From Torymus aiolomorphi (lineage: Eukaryota > Arthropoda > Insecta > Hymenoptera > Torymidae), in assembly GCA_036365515.1 (NCBI GenBank), contig CM070874.1:245638930-245702929 (forward strand): DNA of 64,000 nt, written 5' to 3'. Below the pieces are notes generated by a model. That model was not told the origin of the DNA and did not search any database. It was given only the letters and a program-made list of their open reading frames with translations. Each line of letters begins with the position of its first letter. Positions within the stretch are counted from its first letter, which is position 1. The position numbers were made by a program, and so were the translations under genes. Positions 29,936 to 42,035 of the stretch are shown piece after piece.

Positions 29936-30963
29936 TTTTTTCTGCGAAAGATAGAAAATTTTCGAACTTTTGACCGCCATATTGGAATCATCATTTTTAA
30001 TTTTGCAAACCCAACCTCAGATTCGTAATTAGCAACCCCGAAAACCCCTGAGTATACAATTTCATGATGATTTACACCAATTTTTGAGAAAAACAGTAAA
30101 TTTATCAAAATTTTTCCGCCATATTCGATTCGCCATTTTGAATTTCGAAAATCTGACAGCAGATTTGTTATCAGCGACCTCGAAAACCTCCGAGTATACG
30201 TTTTCATGAAGATTTAAACATGCTGAGACTAAATAAACTAAAAAAACTTTTATAACATCTATCCGATTGATGATTTTTTATTGTTACTGTTTTTTATCGA
30301 CCGCTATTGTTATAAAAAAATTTTAAAAAAATTAAATTTTTACATAGTTTTAAGAACGAATAAATAATTTTTTCCGACTGAAGTCGGACGTTTTGTAAAA
30401 AAAACAATATAAATAATTATTTTACAGCTTTCTAAGTGGACGCGTCGTGTAGAGCGGATACGAAAACATATAAAAAAACTAGTCTCGATAAGAGCTAGTT
30501 CCAACTTCATTAAAATTTATAGGCTTAAAATCAAAGAAAAAATTTTTGATTGTTCAGACATTAATGGGTTAAAAAATGCCCTTACAAAAAGAGGAAAGGA
30601 ACTCTGGCATTTGTTTTAACAATGGATGTACAAAACCGCAATAATGCAAATATCTCAAGAAATTCTATATATTCAGGTAATAACATTATTTTAAATGAAT
30701 CATTTGACTAGATTGTTTATATTTCACATTATTTATGTGTATTTTAATAATATCTCATTCGATATATTTTTGTTGTAGCACTATAACACTGGTTAAAGGT
30801 AAAATATGTTAAATATTGTAAAAATTTTAATATTTTGTCAAAAAAAATTAGAATGTCTCCACACTTTTTCCAGTGAAGGCGTTAGGGTCTATAGCCCACA
30901 ACCTCTGCGAGTTTTAAGGATATTGGGGTTACGGAACCCTGAGTCTCTCTACTAGTAAGTAAC

Positions 30964-31365
30964 TAATATTTCTAATAATATTTTATCGAATGGCGATATT
31001 ATTATGAAGATATTTGGCGATAGTATTTACTTCCAAGTAGTACAGATTTTCGGCAGTGTTAATTTAGCACCTAAAAATGTAGATGTTTTAGAGTTAAATG
31101 ATAAAATACTATATAAAATAGGCAACTACCTTGAATAATATTATTGTATTGGAAAAAGGGCCAAAGGGGTCGCTTGAAGTGGGGTGTGGATGCAAGTGTG
31201 TGTCAATAAAATCAAGAAAAATGTGGTATATGAGAGTATGTTTTTTTCGAAGGAAGGCAGAATTAGGTAAAACCAACATAGCCGAACGTTATTCATAAAA
31301 AGAAGAAGAAAACCATTCATGTACAAGGCAGCTACAACATTGATAAAACAGGAGAAATAACAGTG
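30964..31365. other. AT-rich gap between the foldback element and the LINE relic
   Basis: Nothing recognisable on either strand. Confidence 0.5.
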
Positions 31366-31487
31366 AACCACGAACTGTATGAACTAGAATAAATAAGGTG
31401 AGTGACAGCAAAGCTCAATCTACAATAGAGAGCGGGGAGAGCGAAGGAACGTGGAAAAACGGTTCACCACGAACTATATAAACTAGA

Positions 31488-32700
31488 ATGAATAAGGTGG
31501 GTGACAGCAAAGCCCAATTCACAATAGAGAGCGGAGAGAGCGAAGGAACGTGGAATATCACACCAACAAGTGATAAGTGGGCGGAAAATGGAGGTGAAAT
31601 AAGAGTAACCCGAAAGGGAAGGAACAGGACGCAAAGCCAAAGCAAAATAATACACAGAACAGAAGGAGAAAAACCAATAAGAACCGGTTATAGTATTTAT
31701 AAAAGAAAGTTAATATTACCGGCAGAGATAGGAGGAGATAGTAAAAGGAAAACAAACACAGACAAGGGAAATGAAATCAAGGATATAAAACCACCTTTTA
31801 GGACAAACGGAAAAACAACAAGAACCCCACCAGAAAACAAGAAAGTGGAGGAAATACAGAGCAATAGAGAAGAGAAGTGGAGGAAATACAGAGCAATAGA
31901 GAAGAGAAGTGGAGGAAATACAGAGCAATAGAGAAGAGAACAAAGAAACATGTTAACAGCAGAAATGAGCAAGAGAGATGGGGATAAGAAAAGGAATGAA
32001 CAACACTGAAAAATGAGATAATGACTCTTACAGAAGAAATCAGGAACATGAGAAAGGAGTACAAGAAAATGGAACAAGAAAATAAGAAATTCTTTAGTGA
32101 CATGGAGGAGGAGTATCAAAAGTTAGAAGAGAGAACTGGAGTGCTAGAAGAAGACATGAAAATTATAACGGATGTGGATAGGAGAAATCTCCAAAATGTA
32201 AAAGAAAATATAAAAGCAGAGAGAGAAGAGAGACGAAAGGAACATGTTGAAATCATGAAAGAAATCCAGAAAAGCAGAGATGAACATCACAGAAGATGGC
32301 AAATGATAGAAAGAGAAAGGAGGTGGAATAATGTTATAATAACAAGCGTTAAACACGAACAAATAAATAAAAAAGAGGACTTGGAAGAATGGATCGAGAA
32401 AAATGTAGAAGAGAGTATATAGAAATAAGAAGAATGTGGAAGGTAGAAAAGGGAAATTACATTATAGGGGCAGAATGTAAAGACAGAGGTAATAAAGAAA
32501 AATTAATGAAGATACAGCTGAAAGGGAGCGACGTCTACATTGACAACGACAAGACTTGAAAGAAAGAGAGAAGGTTAAGAGTATCAAAACATGGGCGAAG
32601 AAGAAAGCTGTAGAAATGAAAGACGCAGAAATAAATGTTTTTAGAAATAAAGTCAGAATTAACGAAACAGAATGGACTTTGGACGAGAAACAGTAGAAAT
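31488..32700 (+). pseudogene. LINE ORF1: coiled coil plus RRM-like domain
   Basis: The piece from 32021 to 32422 is a long charged coiled coil ('EEIRNMRKEYKKMEQENKKF') running into 'RRWNNVIITSVKH', the beginning of the RRM-like RNA-binding domain of insect LINE ORF1 proteins. 'VEKGNYIIGAECKDRGNKEK' at 32440-32500 (after a stop) continues that domain. Upstream, 31488-31931 is a low-complexity basic leader with a 32-bp triplication near 31850-31930. It would bind the element RNA. Stops at 32420 and 32560 break it. Confidence 0.65.
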
Positions 32701-32894
32701 GAAAGTTTTTGTGACCAGTAGATAGCAAAATATGGACAGAAACTTAGAGGAAACAGAGAGCCAACAGCAACAAAATTATCCAGAATTAATCCAGAATTAA
32801 TCTTCTGGAATGTAGCGGAACTTGTCTCTATCGATGGCGAAGCTAGGACCAGATTAAAAGAAACCGAGATTATTGGCTTAAAGAGGTCAGAGCA

Positions 32895-34490
32895 AACACA
32901 TTTTTCGTCATTTTAAATGACGAAAAATCCATTTTTTTACATGTTTCAGTAGAAAAACGCTTGAAGAATATGTCCCAATTTGTTGTAAAGCATTAACTAT
33001 TTTTCTTTTAAGAATATACACAAAACACTGATAAAACTTTTCATTTGGTTTTTGTTCAAATTACATTTTTCCCCTTGTATACATATGTATAGAATCATAC
33101 ATGATGTCTACTCATTTATTTTTTTTCATTTCTCTGTTCTTGATATATTCAAAATTCTCACTCTATGTACCTATATATACATTAAAAAATCAAAAAATGA
33201 TATTTTAACCATTACTATAAAGATAAAAATAAATAATATAATTTATGGATGTGATTTTTGACAAAACTAAAATATTTGAATTTTAAACTTATAAAAGTTA
33301 AGTTGGCATCGTAGTAACCTGACTTATCGACAGCCACTCCTTTATTGTAACGTATATGAAAGTCTACAAGCATCAGTGCAAACATGCACAGCTGTTTTAT
33401 ATAACCATCTGTGATATCAGCACCTTCTTTTTGCAAAGTGCTGTTATTAGTTTCCATTTTTTACATTCATAAACAGATTTTGGAATAAACATTTACTGTA
33501 TAATATGTAAGGTATATTAGAAAAGTTTTTAAAAGTGTAATACAAGTATGCAATAACAGTTCAATTAAAGTTTTAGAAATAGCTTTGTAATACCCTTTAT
33601 TGGAAACTTTATAATTAAAATAGAAGGGATTGATACTAAAGAAAAACTAAGTATATATTGACTCTTACAAAAAACATTTAGTTTACTGATTCAAACAAAT
33701 TTTTAAAGGAAGCAAAAGATACGCTATTGTGTAGAAAATCATTATGGAGCCTTTGCTTCTGCCGGAAAGCCACAATTATCAACCATCGTCTGAAGCTCAC
33801 TATGATATAAAGATTTCTCAATACATTCCACATTTACCTCAGTATATAATTACCAAATATGTGGGAAATAGTTTATTAAAAACATATGGATGCAAAAGCA
33901 CCAAGGGAACTTTATATTTGATCACTAAACAATGCTTGACTGACTGATGTGGCTATGGCTGCTGCTGTTAAGTGTGCTCATAGCTTACAAGCCTGAAGGA
34001 TTGGGTACTGAGGTATCAGAATATTTGTTCCAAATATAAAATATTTTAAGCTAAAAAAATACTTTTTATATTTCAGAGCAGAGAAGGAGTTATAGAAGAA
34101 ATCAAGAAGTATTTTAGTAATTTTATCTTTAAAGCTGTTTTGTACATAATGTCAAATTTTGGGCACTGCCGTCACCTCCAGGTTCAGGAACTTCATATAT
34201 TTTAATGGGACAGGTCCTAAAATTTTGGTATTTTATGTCACTATTGACCGAAGAGTTGTATGTTTCCAATTTATTTGAGTAAATAATCTTTTACGGTCAA
34301 AATTCCTGGACTTGGAGGTGACGGCAGAGCCAAAATTTAGAAATGGCCATATCTTTGGATAAAATCCATCAAGAATTTCTTTTGGGTCTCATTATATCTC
34401 AAATTAAATATACTTTCAGAATATTACTTCTACATATTTATAATTTTATGAAGAAAATTTTATGAAGAAAATTTTAAAGGTGTCTGACCC
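32895..34490. other. 1.6-kb AT-rich insertion in the LINE endonuclease
   Basis: Base composition changes sharply from purine-rich to AT-rich at both edges, and the endonuclease reading resumes afterwards. A 67-codon frame at 33744-33947 has no family signature. A hairpin at 34153-34339 lies near its right end. Confidence 0.55.
34153..34339. repeat. 187-bp hairpin with 38-bp arms
   Basis: CAAATTTTGGGCACTGCCGT, a CACCTCCAGGTTCAGGAA block and, inverted at 34302-34339, TTCCTGGACTTGGAGGTGAC with GGCAGAGCCAAAATTT. MITE-like, no coding. Confidence 0.75.
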
Positions 34491-36156
34491 CCTTAACAGA
34501 GACATGGCTAGAAGAGAAAGATGAAGGCATACTTGCAACACACCACATGCAGTAGAAGATACAGTCAATAGCGGCAAAGAGAAGGAATAAAGAAGGTCGA
34601 GCAATAGGAGGCATGGTACTGGCTACAAAGAAAGGATTATCAGTTGAAGGACAGAAGAAAAAGTATGAAGGAGGTAGGAATGTAATACTAGACTACCTAG
34701 TGAAGATTGGAGGAAAAGAAGTTTTAATAATCTCATCATATATGAGAGAGGAAAGGGAGAAGAAATTGTAAGTTTATAGAGGAGAAGATAGACGAACACG
34801 CCGGTAGACCTGTAATAGTAGGAGAAGACATGAACGCCAGCACAAGAAAAGGAGGAGGGAGAACAATAGAAGCTAATGTCAGGAGAAGTAGAGATCCGGT
34901 CGCAAACACAGATGGGGAAGACTTATTAATTAGTTAAACAAAATAGGTCTACACATGCTGAATAGAAATATGGGGCGGAGGTTATACATAATAGAAGAGA
35001 GAGGAGCAGCGGTTATGGATTATACATGGAAATAGTAGAAAAAATGAATGTAACTATCACAACGGTGTCGGATATCTTCCAGTTATAATAGAATTAAAAG
35101 CAAAAAAGAAGAGAGAAAATGAGGAAAAGGCAAATTGTAGGATGGACCGGTCAGCTAAAGCATGTGAAAGCTACAGACGGCCGTACTAACGGACCCCCAT
35201 TCAAAATGACTGGTCAGTTTAAAAAAAAGATATACAGAAGGTAGCCAATTCAGAAGTAGAAAGTAGGAAACGTGAAGAAAAGAAAGGACAATTGGTGGGA
35301 CAAATCCTGCCATGTAAGGAAAATACATTTGAGATATGAAACAAGAACTTGTAAGGGGAAAGTTAGAAGTGGAGGAATGTAGAAAAGAGAGAAGAGAATA
35401 CAGGCAGAGGATCCATAAAAAGAATGGAGAAGAGAAGGAAAAGATACTACAAGACAAAGAGACAAAAGTGAAAGGAATTTTTCGAAAACAGTCAATGAAG
35501 GAAGAAAGAACAGGACACCAGTAGATAGTCGTATCAAAGACAAAGAATGGATGGAGCATTTCAAAGAGCAACTAGAAGCAATAGAGTTAGGATAGACTTG
35601 GAGTTAAGGAGAGCGATATGAAAGATGAAAAACGGTTAAAGCAGGGTTCGACGGAATACCAAACGAGGCATGGATTGAAGGAGAAGAGAGAATAGTAGAA
35701 AAGCTGACAAAGATTCTGGACAAAGTATGGAAAGATGGAAAAGTACCAGAGGAATGGAGAATGGGGAGAAGAAAAAATATATCGACGGTTCAGTGGAAAA
35801 GGTTGTCGATTCAAAGGGTACCTTACGTTAAGATAGGCAAAATGCTACTGTTAATGAAAGCGAAAAATGAAAGTAATTTCATATAAGTATAGTAAAAAAA
35901 GAATTTTCTATGATTTTTTCCGGGGACCTATCTCTTCTCCTTATACTAGTAAGGCCCAAAAACCGCATTTTTTGGAAATTATGTTCTTTCTCTGGTTCCT
36001 TGATGTTAAAAATTTTGAAAAAATATGAGCATATAGCTTGTGAACTGTATTTTTTACTCATTTTTTTTAGCTTTAGGCGGATTCAATACCTAACCTAAAA
36101 AAATAAAAAAGAATTAAAATACATTTTTTCTTAATTTATCTTTTTGTCCTCAGGCT

Positions 36157-36272
36157 GCAAAATGAATTTTTGCGGCCCGTATCAGGACGTGAAATACTAA
36201 ATGTAAGGCCTAAGCCACAAAATACATTTAGTATTTCGCGGCCTCTATACGGGCCGCGAAAAGTCATTTTGC
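36157..36272. repeat. 116-bp palindrome, GC-rich core
   Basis: AAAATGAATTTTTGCGGCCC...GAAATACTAAATGTA is matched in inverse by TACATTTAGTATTTC...GGGCCGCGAAAAGTCATTTT, arms about 47 bp. Confidence 0.85.
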
Positions 36273-36940
36273 GGCCTTTACACACAAAAATAGTATATGC
36301 TACCACGAACACAAAATGTATCACTCCCTCGAACGCAGCGAGGCCGCCAAAGCTCGCACTCGCCAAGATTGACACATTTTGCATCTTTGCTGCATAATCT
36401 ACTATTATATCTATAGGACTAACTACACAGGAAAATTGTATATTTTAATATTTTCTTTGTACTAGAATTTTTTCAAATTTTTCGAAATAGTGGGCCGTAC
36501 TCCAAAATGCGAAAAACCCTTTGTTTAGCCATTATTGGACCTCTTATGGACCTTAAATGATTGGTAGTGCCTTTACTGACTTTTAAATAAACAGATATAT
36601 TACTTTCGGACATACATTGTCAATATTTGATACATTCCGATACGGCTGATATGTTTTTGAGTACGAAATCAGTCAGAACTCAACAAAAACACCCTACTTT
36701 TTGTATAAAAGTGCGTATTATTTGTCATTTTCTTGATTTTTGGTTATTTAATATGTTTAAAAGTTATTTAATCAATATTTTATGCATGTACATATTATAT
36801 ATTACTAATAAAGTCGAAGTGTAGAGGCACTATAGCCATGATTATACTCGATTATATCAGGTTATAATCATAATCATAAAGTGTATTAAATAATACAATC
36901 ATGTAGTTATGAACATGGAATGAATATAGTCCTTTTAACG

Positions 36941-37032
36941 CGCCGCCTGTAAACATCGTGCGGTGGGCCCATCAGAACTATACCCTGTCCGGCAATCCTT
37001 ATGCCCACCGCAAGGTATTTTACAGATGGCGC
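36941..37032. repeat. 92-bp imperfect hairpin
   Basis: GCCGCCTGTAAA...GCGGTGGGC faces GCCCACCGC...TTTACAGATGGCGC. Confidence 0.75.
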
Positions 37033-38039
37033 ATTAAAGCGTGCGATCGCGAATTGACAACAAATGCGGTACAACACGGAACAGAGTAGCACGGAAAATA
37101 TGGAGAAAGAGCCCAATGTATCCATCTGTTCCTAATATCTATAGATATAGTAACCCATGTTATTGTTTGCATCTATGTCTCACTGCATCTGTAATTCAGA
37201 GCTAATGTGGAGCTTCGTTAATTAAATTATAGAACATTTCACACAAGGTATATCATAATAATTATAATATTGTTTCACATATTTACTGTTATGACATAAT
37301 TATAATATATCAAGTATTTTTGGAAAAGAAAGGTTACGATTAACTCAAAAATATATATCAAAATTCATTCTTTCACAATAATTCATTCAGGCCTTTATAT
37401 ATTTGTCTTATGAATTTTCATTTTTCTTTTACAAATCAACTTTTTTTTACTTTTCATAAGGGTGATTTGCATGATAAAAGTATAATTACTTAGGCAAAAC
37501 TGGTCATTGTGAAATAATCATTATTAATGATTCTTTGTAATAATTTCTACATCAATCACCATTTAAAAAGATATCTGTAAAGTACATCTATATATTTAAT
37601 TAAGAAATATATATCAAAACAATCTAAATTCATATTCTCAACTCAATTGTCAAATATTTCTGTTTCTTGATTTCATTAACTAGGTACTTGTCCGAATAAA
37701 TATTCACTTATCATGCAAATGACTCATAAAAGCAAATCTATGGAACTTTTGATTCTGCTATAATACGTATACTACTCTAGGTCTTCTTCTAAGTTACTAG
37801 AAAAAATAAATACTGTTTTGCTCTGTATCCAATTTTTTTTAATTGACTCTTAAATAAACTTTTTAAAGCTTGTTTAATTTTCATAAAAATGTTGAATGTT
37901 CAATTTATTATCACAAAAAAACATTGAGATTACTAAAATATAGATTCTTTCTAATTAAATCGGATTTCATTTAAATGCTTAAATTACAATTTATGTATTA
38001 TATTAATACGTAAGCAATACGTAAGTAATACATACACTC

Positions 38040-38336
38040 TAAATCTAAAAGAGTAAAAATTGACGAAAAGAAGTATAAACATAGTAGTTTACTCTTTTGT
38101 AAAAAAGTATAAAAATAGTAGTTTACTATTTTGTAAAAGAGTAAAATCATATTATTACTCTTTGTAAAGAGTAATTAATGATCTTTACTTTTTTATAAAG
38201 GAGAAACTTTAGAGACCCCAACATATGAAAAGAGTAAATACTTAATTTTACTCTTTTCTAAAGGATTAATCTTGAAGATTTCTACTTTATAAAAGTAGAA
38301 AAATCATTCCTGTCATCCAAAAAGAGTAAATGATTG
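38040..38336. repeat. Clustered AAAAGAGTAAA motifs, split by the Copia insertion
   Basis: Variants of AAAAGAGTAAA and its complement TTTACTCTTTT occur about ten times here and again at 46470-46560, directly on the other side of the Copia element. The flanks therefore look like one older repeat block that the retrotransposon entered. Confidence 0.7.
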
Positions 38337-38341
38337 ATTTT

Positions 38342-38611
38342 TATTGAATAATACTATAGGAGGAAGGGGCAGGAATTCACTGAGTCGAAATGCACTTTAT
38401 AAATGTTCTCTATTCTTTATTTATCTCCCGATAGACAACTCTATATATATAAACCTCCACTGGACTCAATCAACCTCCACACACTAAAAAACCCGAATGC
38501 CCCGCGTCTGCACAGTTACACCGTCGAACATGGAATAGGGAAGTACGCACCGTGCGGCCATGCGGCGGCGCGCGTGCGACAGTCGTCTGCAAAGCCCTTC
38601 TAACGCTGACA
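38342..38611 (-). repeat. 3' LTR of the Copia element
   Basis: About 270 bp; on the minus strand it starts TGTCAGCGTTAGAAGG and ends CCTATAGTATTATTCAATA. It carries a short TATATATA where the partner LTR has a long AT run. TATA and polyadenylation signals are not separable by eye. Confidence 0.85.
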
Positions 38612-38623
38612 CTCCCTCCCTTT
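38612..38623 (-). promoter_or_regulatory. Polypurine tract
   Basis: Minus-strand AAAGGGAGGGAG lies directly before the 3' LTR, where plus-strand DNA synthesis is primed. Confidence 0.8.
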
Positions 38624-38707
38624 GCAGCTTGCTTATAGAATACATTAGTGCAAACATAAGTGCAAAAAAAAACACATTGTGTCTATCTTCATCTCTAAAT
38701 CTCTATT

Positions 38708-41299
38708 TTATATAAATCTATTCCTCTTGAGCTGTCCATCGGTGTACTGGATATTTTCTTTAGTTACTATCCACTCGACTGTGACTTTTCCCTGGTCTAC
38801 GCATTGTTTCATAAAGTCCCCATGAGTTTCAGCCATGTGTTTTCTACTACCTGTTTCTTCCCTTTGTATACTCTTAATACTCTCTAAACTTTCGTCAAAT
38901 GTTTTGAGCTTATGACTACTATCCATTTTAGTGCAGTCACCTGCTGATCGATTATCGCACCATATGGTGACTGGAAACAAAGTTTTTCCTATCAGATACC
39001 GAATACATTTGTCGAGAGAGATCAGTTCTTGGTCGCTCATGGCCAGGTACTCAGCTTGACATGTAGACAGTGTCACATAATTTTGTTTGTGACTTCTCCA
39101 TGCAATAACATCCCCAAAAAGTTTGATTACGTATCCTCCAGTGGATGTAGAGTCGTCGCAATCTCTAAAACTTGCGTCAGTTAGTGCCTCTAAACTTTCT
39201 GTATTTGATTTATATATTAGACCTACTTCTGTAGTCCCTCTTAAGTATCTAAACACCCGCTCTACGTCTATCCAATCCTGTTCAGTTGGCTTTAATTGTT
39301 TTCGTGCCGAGTAGTTTACAGCAAACGCAATATCGGGACGAGTTGCGTTTGCTAAGTACATTAGACTACCTATGGCTTCCCTATATTGAATTCTTTTCTT
39401 TTCACTCTTTTTATTTTCGAACTCTTCCTCTATTTTACTTCTTTTATTACGATTACTTACTTGTCGTGTTATCATTGGTGTATTCTGAGGTTTACAGTTT
39501 TTCACGTTGAACTTTTCCAACATGCTCTCGGTGTACATTGTTTGGTGAATTTTTAACTGCCCTTTTCCTCTATTTCTCTCTATTGTCATCTCAAGAAAAT
39601 TTGTGGGTTCTCCTAGATCTTTCATCTCAAATACATTGTTTAGTCGATGTTTTATTTCCTCTAGTTTCTTTGCATCATTACTAATAATTAGCATATCATC
39701 AACGTACAATACCACTATAGCCCCTTTACCTGCTTTTCTCCAAGTAAATAGACATGGTTCGTGTAAATCATTTTCCAACTCTAATTTAACCATTTCTTCT
39801 CTAAATCTGTTATTCCACTTTTTCGGACTTATTTTTAATCCATAGAGTGCTCTCTTTAATTTACATACTTTTGTCTGTTTAGTTTGTTTATCCACCTCTA
39901 AGCCATCTGGTATTTCCATATATACCTCTTCCTCTAGCGTTCCATTTAAAAATGCAGTCTTGACATCCATCTGACGTACATTTAAATTGTATTTGTTTGT
40001 AACTGAGAGAGCTGATCTCACTACTGACAATCTCGATACAGGAGCGTAGGTATATTTTAGATCATACACGTTTTTATCTTTAAATCCTCTAATTACTAGC
40101 CTTGCTTTATATTTGACTGCTTCGTTTGACTCTAGTTTTCTCTTAAAGACCCACTTGGAGTCGATGATATTTGGTTTACCGTCATTTACTGACCCCTTTG
40201 GTCTATCCACAAACCCCCATACTTCATTCATCTGCATTGATTTTAACTCTTCCCTCATCGCTTGTCCCCAAGACTCTCTTTCAGTATCTTCTATTGCCTC
40301 TTTATAGAATGCGGGAGCATTGTGGATGTTTGTTAGCAGAATATGTCTCAACTCCTCTTCTTTATTGTGTGGATCAGTGATTCGGTGAGTGTAGTTAGCG
40401 AAGCTTACATCTGCTACAGGTTTTCCTGATATCTCTTGCCTCTTACATTTACCTCTAGTCATCGGCCCTTGATCTCCTTGTTTGTTACCCTTATTGCATG
40501 ATCTTGGAACTATCTTTCTTTTTTGTAGTCTACCCCTTTTCTTTGGTTCAACATTGTCTTTCTCTTTATCTGCCGATTTTACTTTGTCTTTCACTTCTCT
40601 AGTATCTCTTAACCAATCCTCATCCTTTTCCTCTGTATGTTCTTTCGGAATTGCTGTACTCTTTTCCTCTGACTCGTCATTTTTATAGATGTCTCTATAC
40701 ACAATTTTCTCGTTGAATCTGACATGACGAGATTGTAGAAATTTCCTCGATGTTGGATGCCACAATAAATAGTTTGTTCGATCGTATCCGACTAGCACAG
40801 CTCTTATTGCGTGTGAATCAAACTTCGTATCAGGTTTTGTAACTTTGACGTAGCCTATACAACCGAACCTCTTGATTTGATCAAAATGACTCTTGCTATG
40901 AGGTGCAAATTTTTTAATCGGGATCTCAAACTCTATTGCTTTATGTGGAGTACGATTATAAGCATGTACTGCTGCGTCTAGTGCGTGTTGCCACATATTC
41001 TTTGGTAGCCCTGAATCGAACATGTACGCTCTAATTTTCTCTTGTAAAGTTCTATTAAAACTTTCTGACACTCCATTATGTTCTGGGGTATATGGTGGTG
41101 CTAATTCTGACTCTATTTTTTCCCTTTTCATAACCTCTAAGAATTTCTCACCTGTAAACTCAGTTACTTGGTCTGATCGAATGTAGCATATTTTCTCATC
41201 TTTACCTAGTATATTTCTAGTTGATACAACGTAACTCTATAGAGATTGTGCAGATTCATCTTTTGTTTTTATTGAATAAGCCATTGCGAATCTGGACTA
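38708..41299 (-). pseudogene. Copia pol: integrase C-half, reverse transcriptase, RNase H
   Basis: An 807-codon open frame (41131-38708) is the best-preserved part. Integrase Glu region 'HNGVSESFNRTLQEKIRAYM' is near the start. A basic linker follows, then RT: 'DSKWVFKRKL', 'VRQMDVKTAFLNGTLEEEVY', 'CKLKRALYGLK' and the catalytic 'VVLYVDDMLIIS'. RNase H follows with 'ALTDASFRDCDDSTSTGGY' and 'QAEYLAMSD'. The same frame extends upstream through two TAG stops (about 41236 and 41297) to the first half of integrase, with the second catalytic Asp in 'IRSDQVTEF' between them and the open frame. RT itself appears intact. Confidence 0.9.
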
Positions 41300-41944
41300 A
41301 TCATTAATGAATATTATTATGAATCTATTTCGTCCTGGGTAAGACGCGGGTTTTATCGGGCCCATTATATCTGTATGTACAACTTGAAATGGTCTTTGTG
41401 CTCTTTGTCTAGTCTCTTTAAATGGCAATTTTTCCATTTTGGCTTTTATGCATATTTCACACTCTAGTATACTCTCATCAAATTTTACGTTCTCTAATCT
41501 CTTTTCTCTCTTTTGTAATTGTTTTAGATAACCCAAAGACGCGTGACCTAATCTGACGTGCCACAGCATAGCTTCATTTAATTTATTATGATTTTGTGTC
41601 TTATTTTCCAATTTATTAGGAATCATAATATCCTCTACGTTTTTAATTGACTCTAGATTATCTACATTGATAAAGGATTTATATTTTTGGTCTTGTGTGT
41701 TCTCTATGTTCTCACAGTCTGACTGCACTGTTTTCGAAATATCAGTTTGTATCATGAGCTTCTCTCCATCCGCCCTCCCAATTGCAGAATTGTTTTCTTT
41801 TTGATTTTTAGATTCACTCTCACTATTACTCTCTTTATTGTTCTGCAATTGTTCAGGAAGCTCGTGATTCGATACTAACCGTGCATTGCACATATAATGA
41901 GTCGTTTCTGTGTTATCTTTGTTCATAATACTCTCTGACTTCAC
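41300..41944 (-). pseudogene. Copia pol: pre-integrase zinc domain and first integrase half
   Basis: 'LWHVRLGHASLGYLKQL' and 'CEICIKAK' form the H-H-C-C zinc motif; 'FQVVHTDIMGPIKPASY' carries the first catalytic Asp. A TAG at 41297-41299 separates it from the rest of pol in the same frame. A degraded stretch at 41945-42035, with a frame change, separates it from the protease. Confidence 0.85.
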
Positions 41945-42035
41945 TTCAAATCATACAACCCAGTTTGGCTTTCCATATTTACCTTCAAAAAGTGTTCTTT
42001 AATTAGTTTATTGTATACTCTAAGTTTTTCATTAT

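Larger units (their letters stand above)
27638..30963. mobile_element. 3.3-kb foldback element with ~1-kb inverted arms
   Basis: Left arm 27638-29130 and right arm about 29940-30963 are inverted copies (outer ends ..CTAACTAG.. / ..CTAGTAAG.., then GGTTCCG.AACCCCAAT, GTGAAGGCG, and at the inner ends AATGGCG.ATCC.ATATGGCGG). The left arm is longer because ~475 bp, including a minisatellite, is inserted between 27995 and 28470, at a TTAA-containing site in the uninterrupted right arm. The central 0.8 kb holds a Cys-rich ORF end and a palindrome. Target duplication not clear. Confidence 0.85.
31366..35815 (+). mobile_element. Decayed non-LTR retrotransposon (ORF1 + APE/RT ORF2), 3' truncated
   Basis: A purine-rich 4.4-kb block begins with a 99-bp tandem duplication (CGAACT(G/A)TAT... 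at 31371 and 31470). It continues through a coiled-coil/RRM-type ORF1 and an endonuclease-RT ORF2, and ends abruptly inside the RT at about 35815. About 1.6 kb of unrelated AT-rich sequence is inserted at 32895-34490. Many stops and frameshifts. Confidence 0.8.
32770..35815 (+). pseudogene. LINE ORF2: AP endonuclease and start of reverse transcriptase, broken
   Basis: The endonuclease start ('ELIFWNVAELV'-like, about 32793) is separated by the insertion from 'LTETWLEEKDEGIL' (from 34492), which carries the TETWL catalytic-Glu block. Then follow 'RAIGGMVLATKKGLS', 'VIVGEDMNAS' (G(D/E)xNA block) and, after many stops, 'AGFDGIPNEAW' plus 'KILDKVWKDGKVPEEWRMG' (RT motifs 0-1). The YxDD box is missing because the element is truncated at about 35815. 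The family is APE-type; clade not determined. Confidence 0.75.
35816..38040. other. AT-rich interval with two palindromes, no gene
   Basis: Apart from the two inverted repeats listed separately I see no coding signal. The frames here are short and without motifs. 37100-38040 is featureless AT-rich sequence. Confidence 0.5.

Noticed and set aside
31697..32119. 140-codon minus frame resembling a multi-pass membrane protein
   Set aside because: It is the antisense of the purine-rich LINE ORF1, which reads as Leu/Phe/Ser-rich by composition.
35155..35571. 138-codon minus hydrophobic frame
   Set aside because: Antisense of the LINE endonuclease-RT linker; same composition effect.
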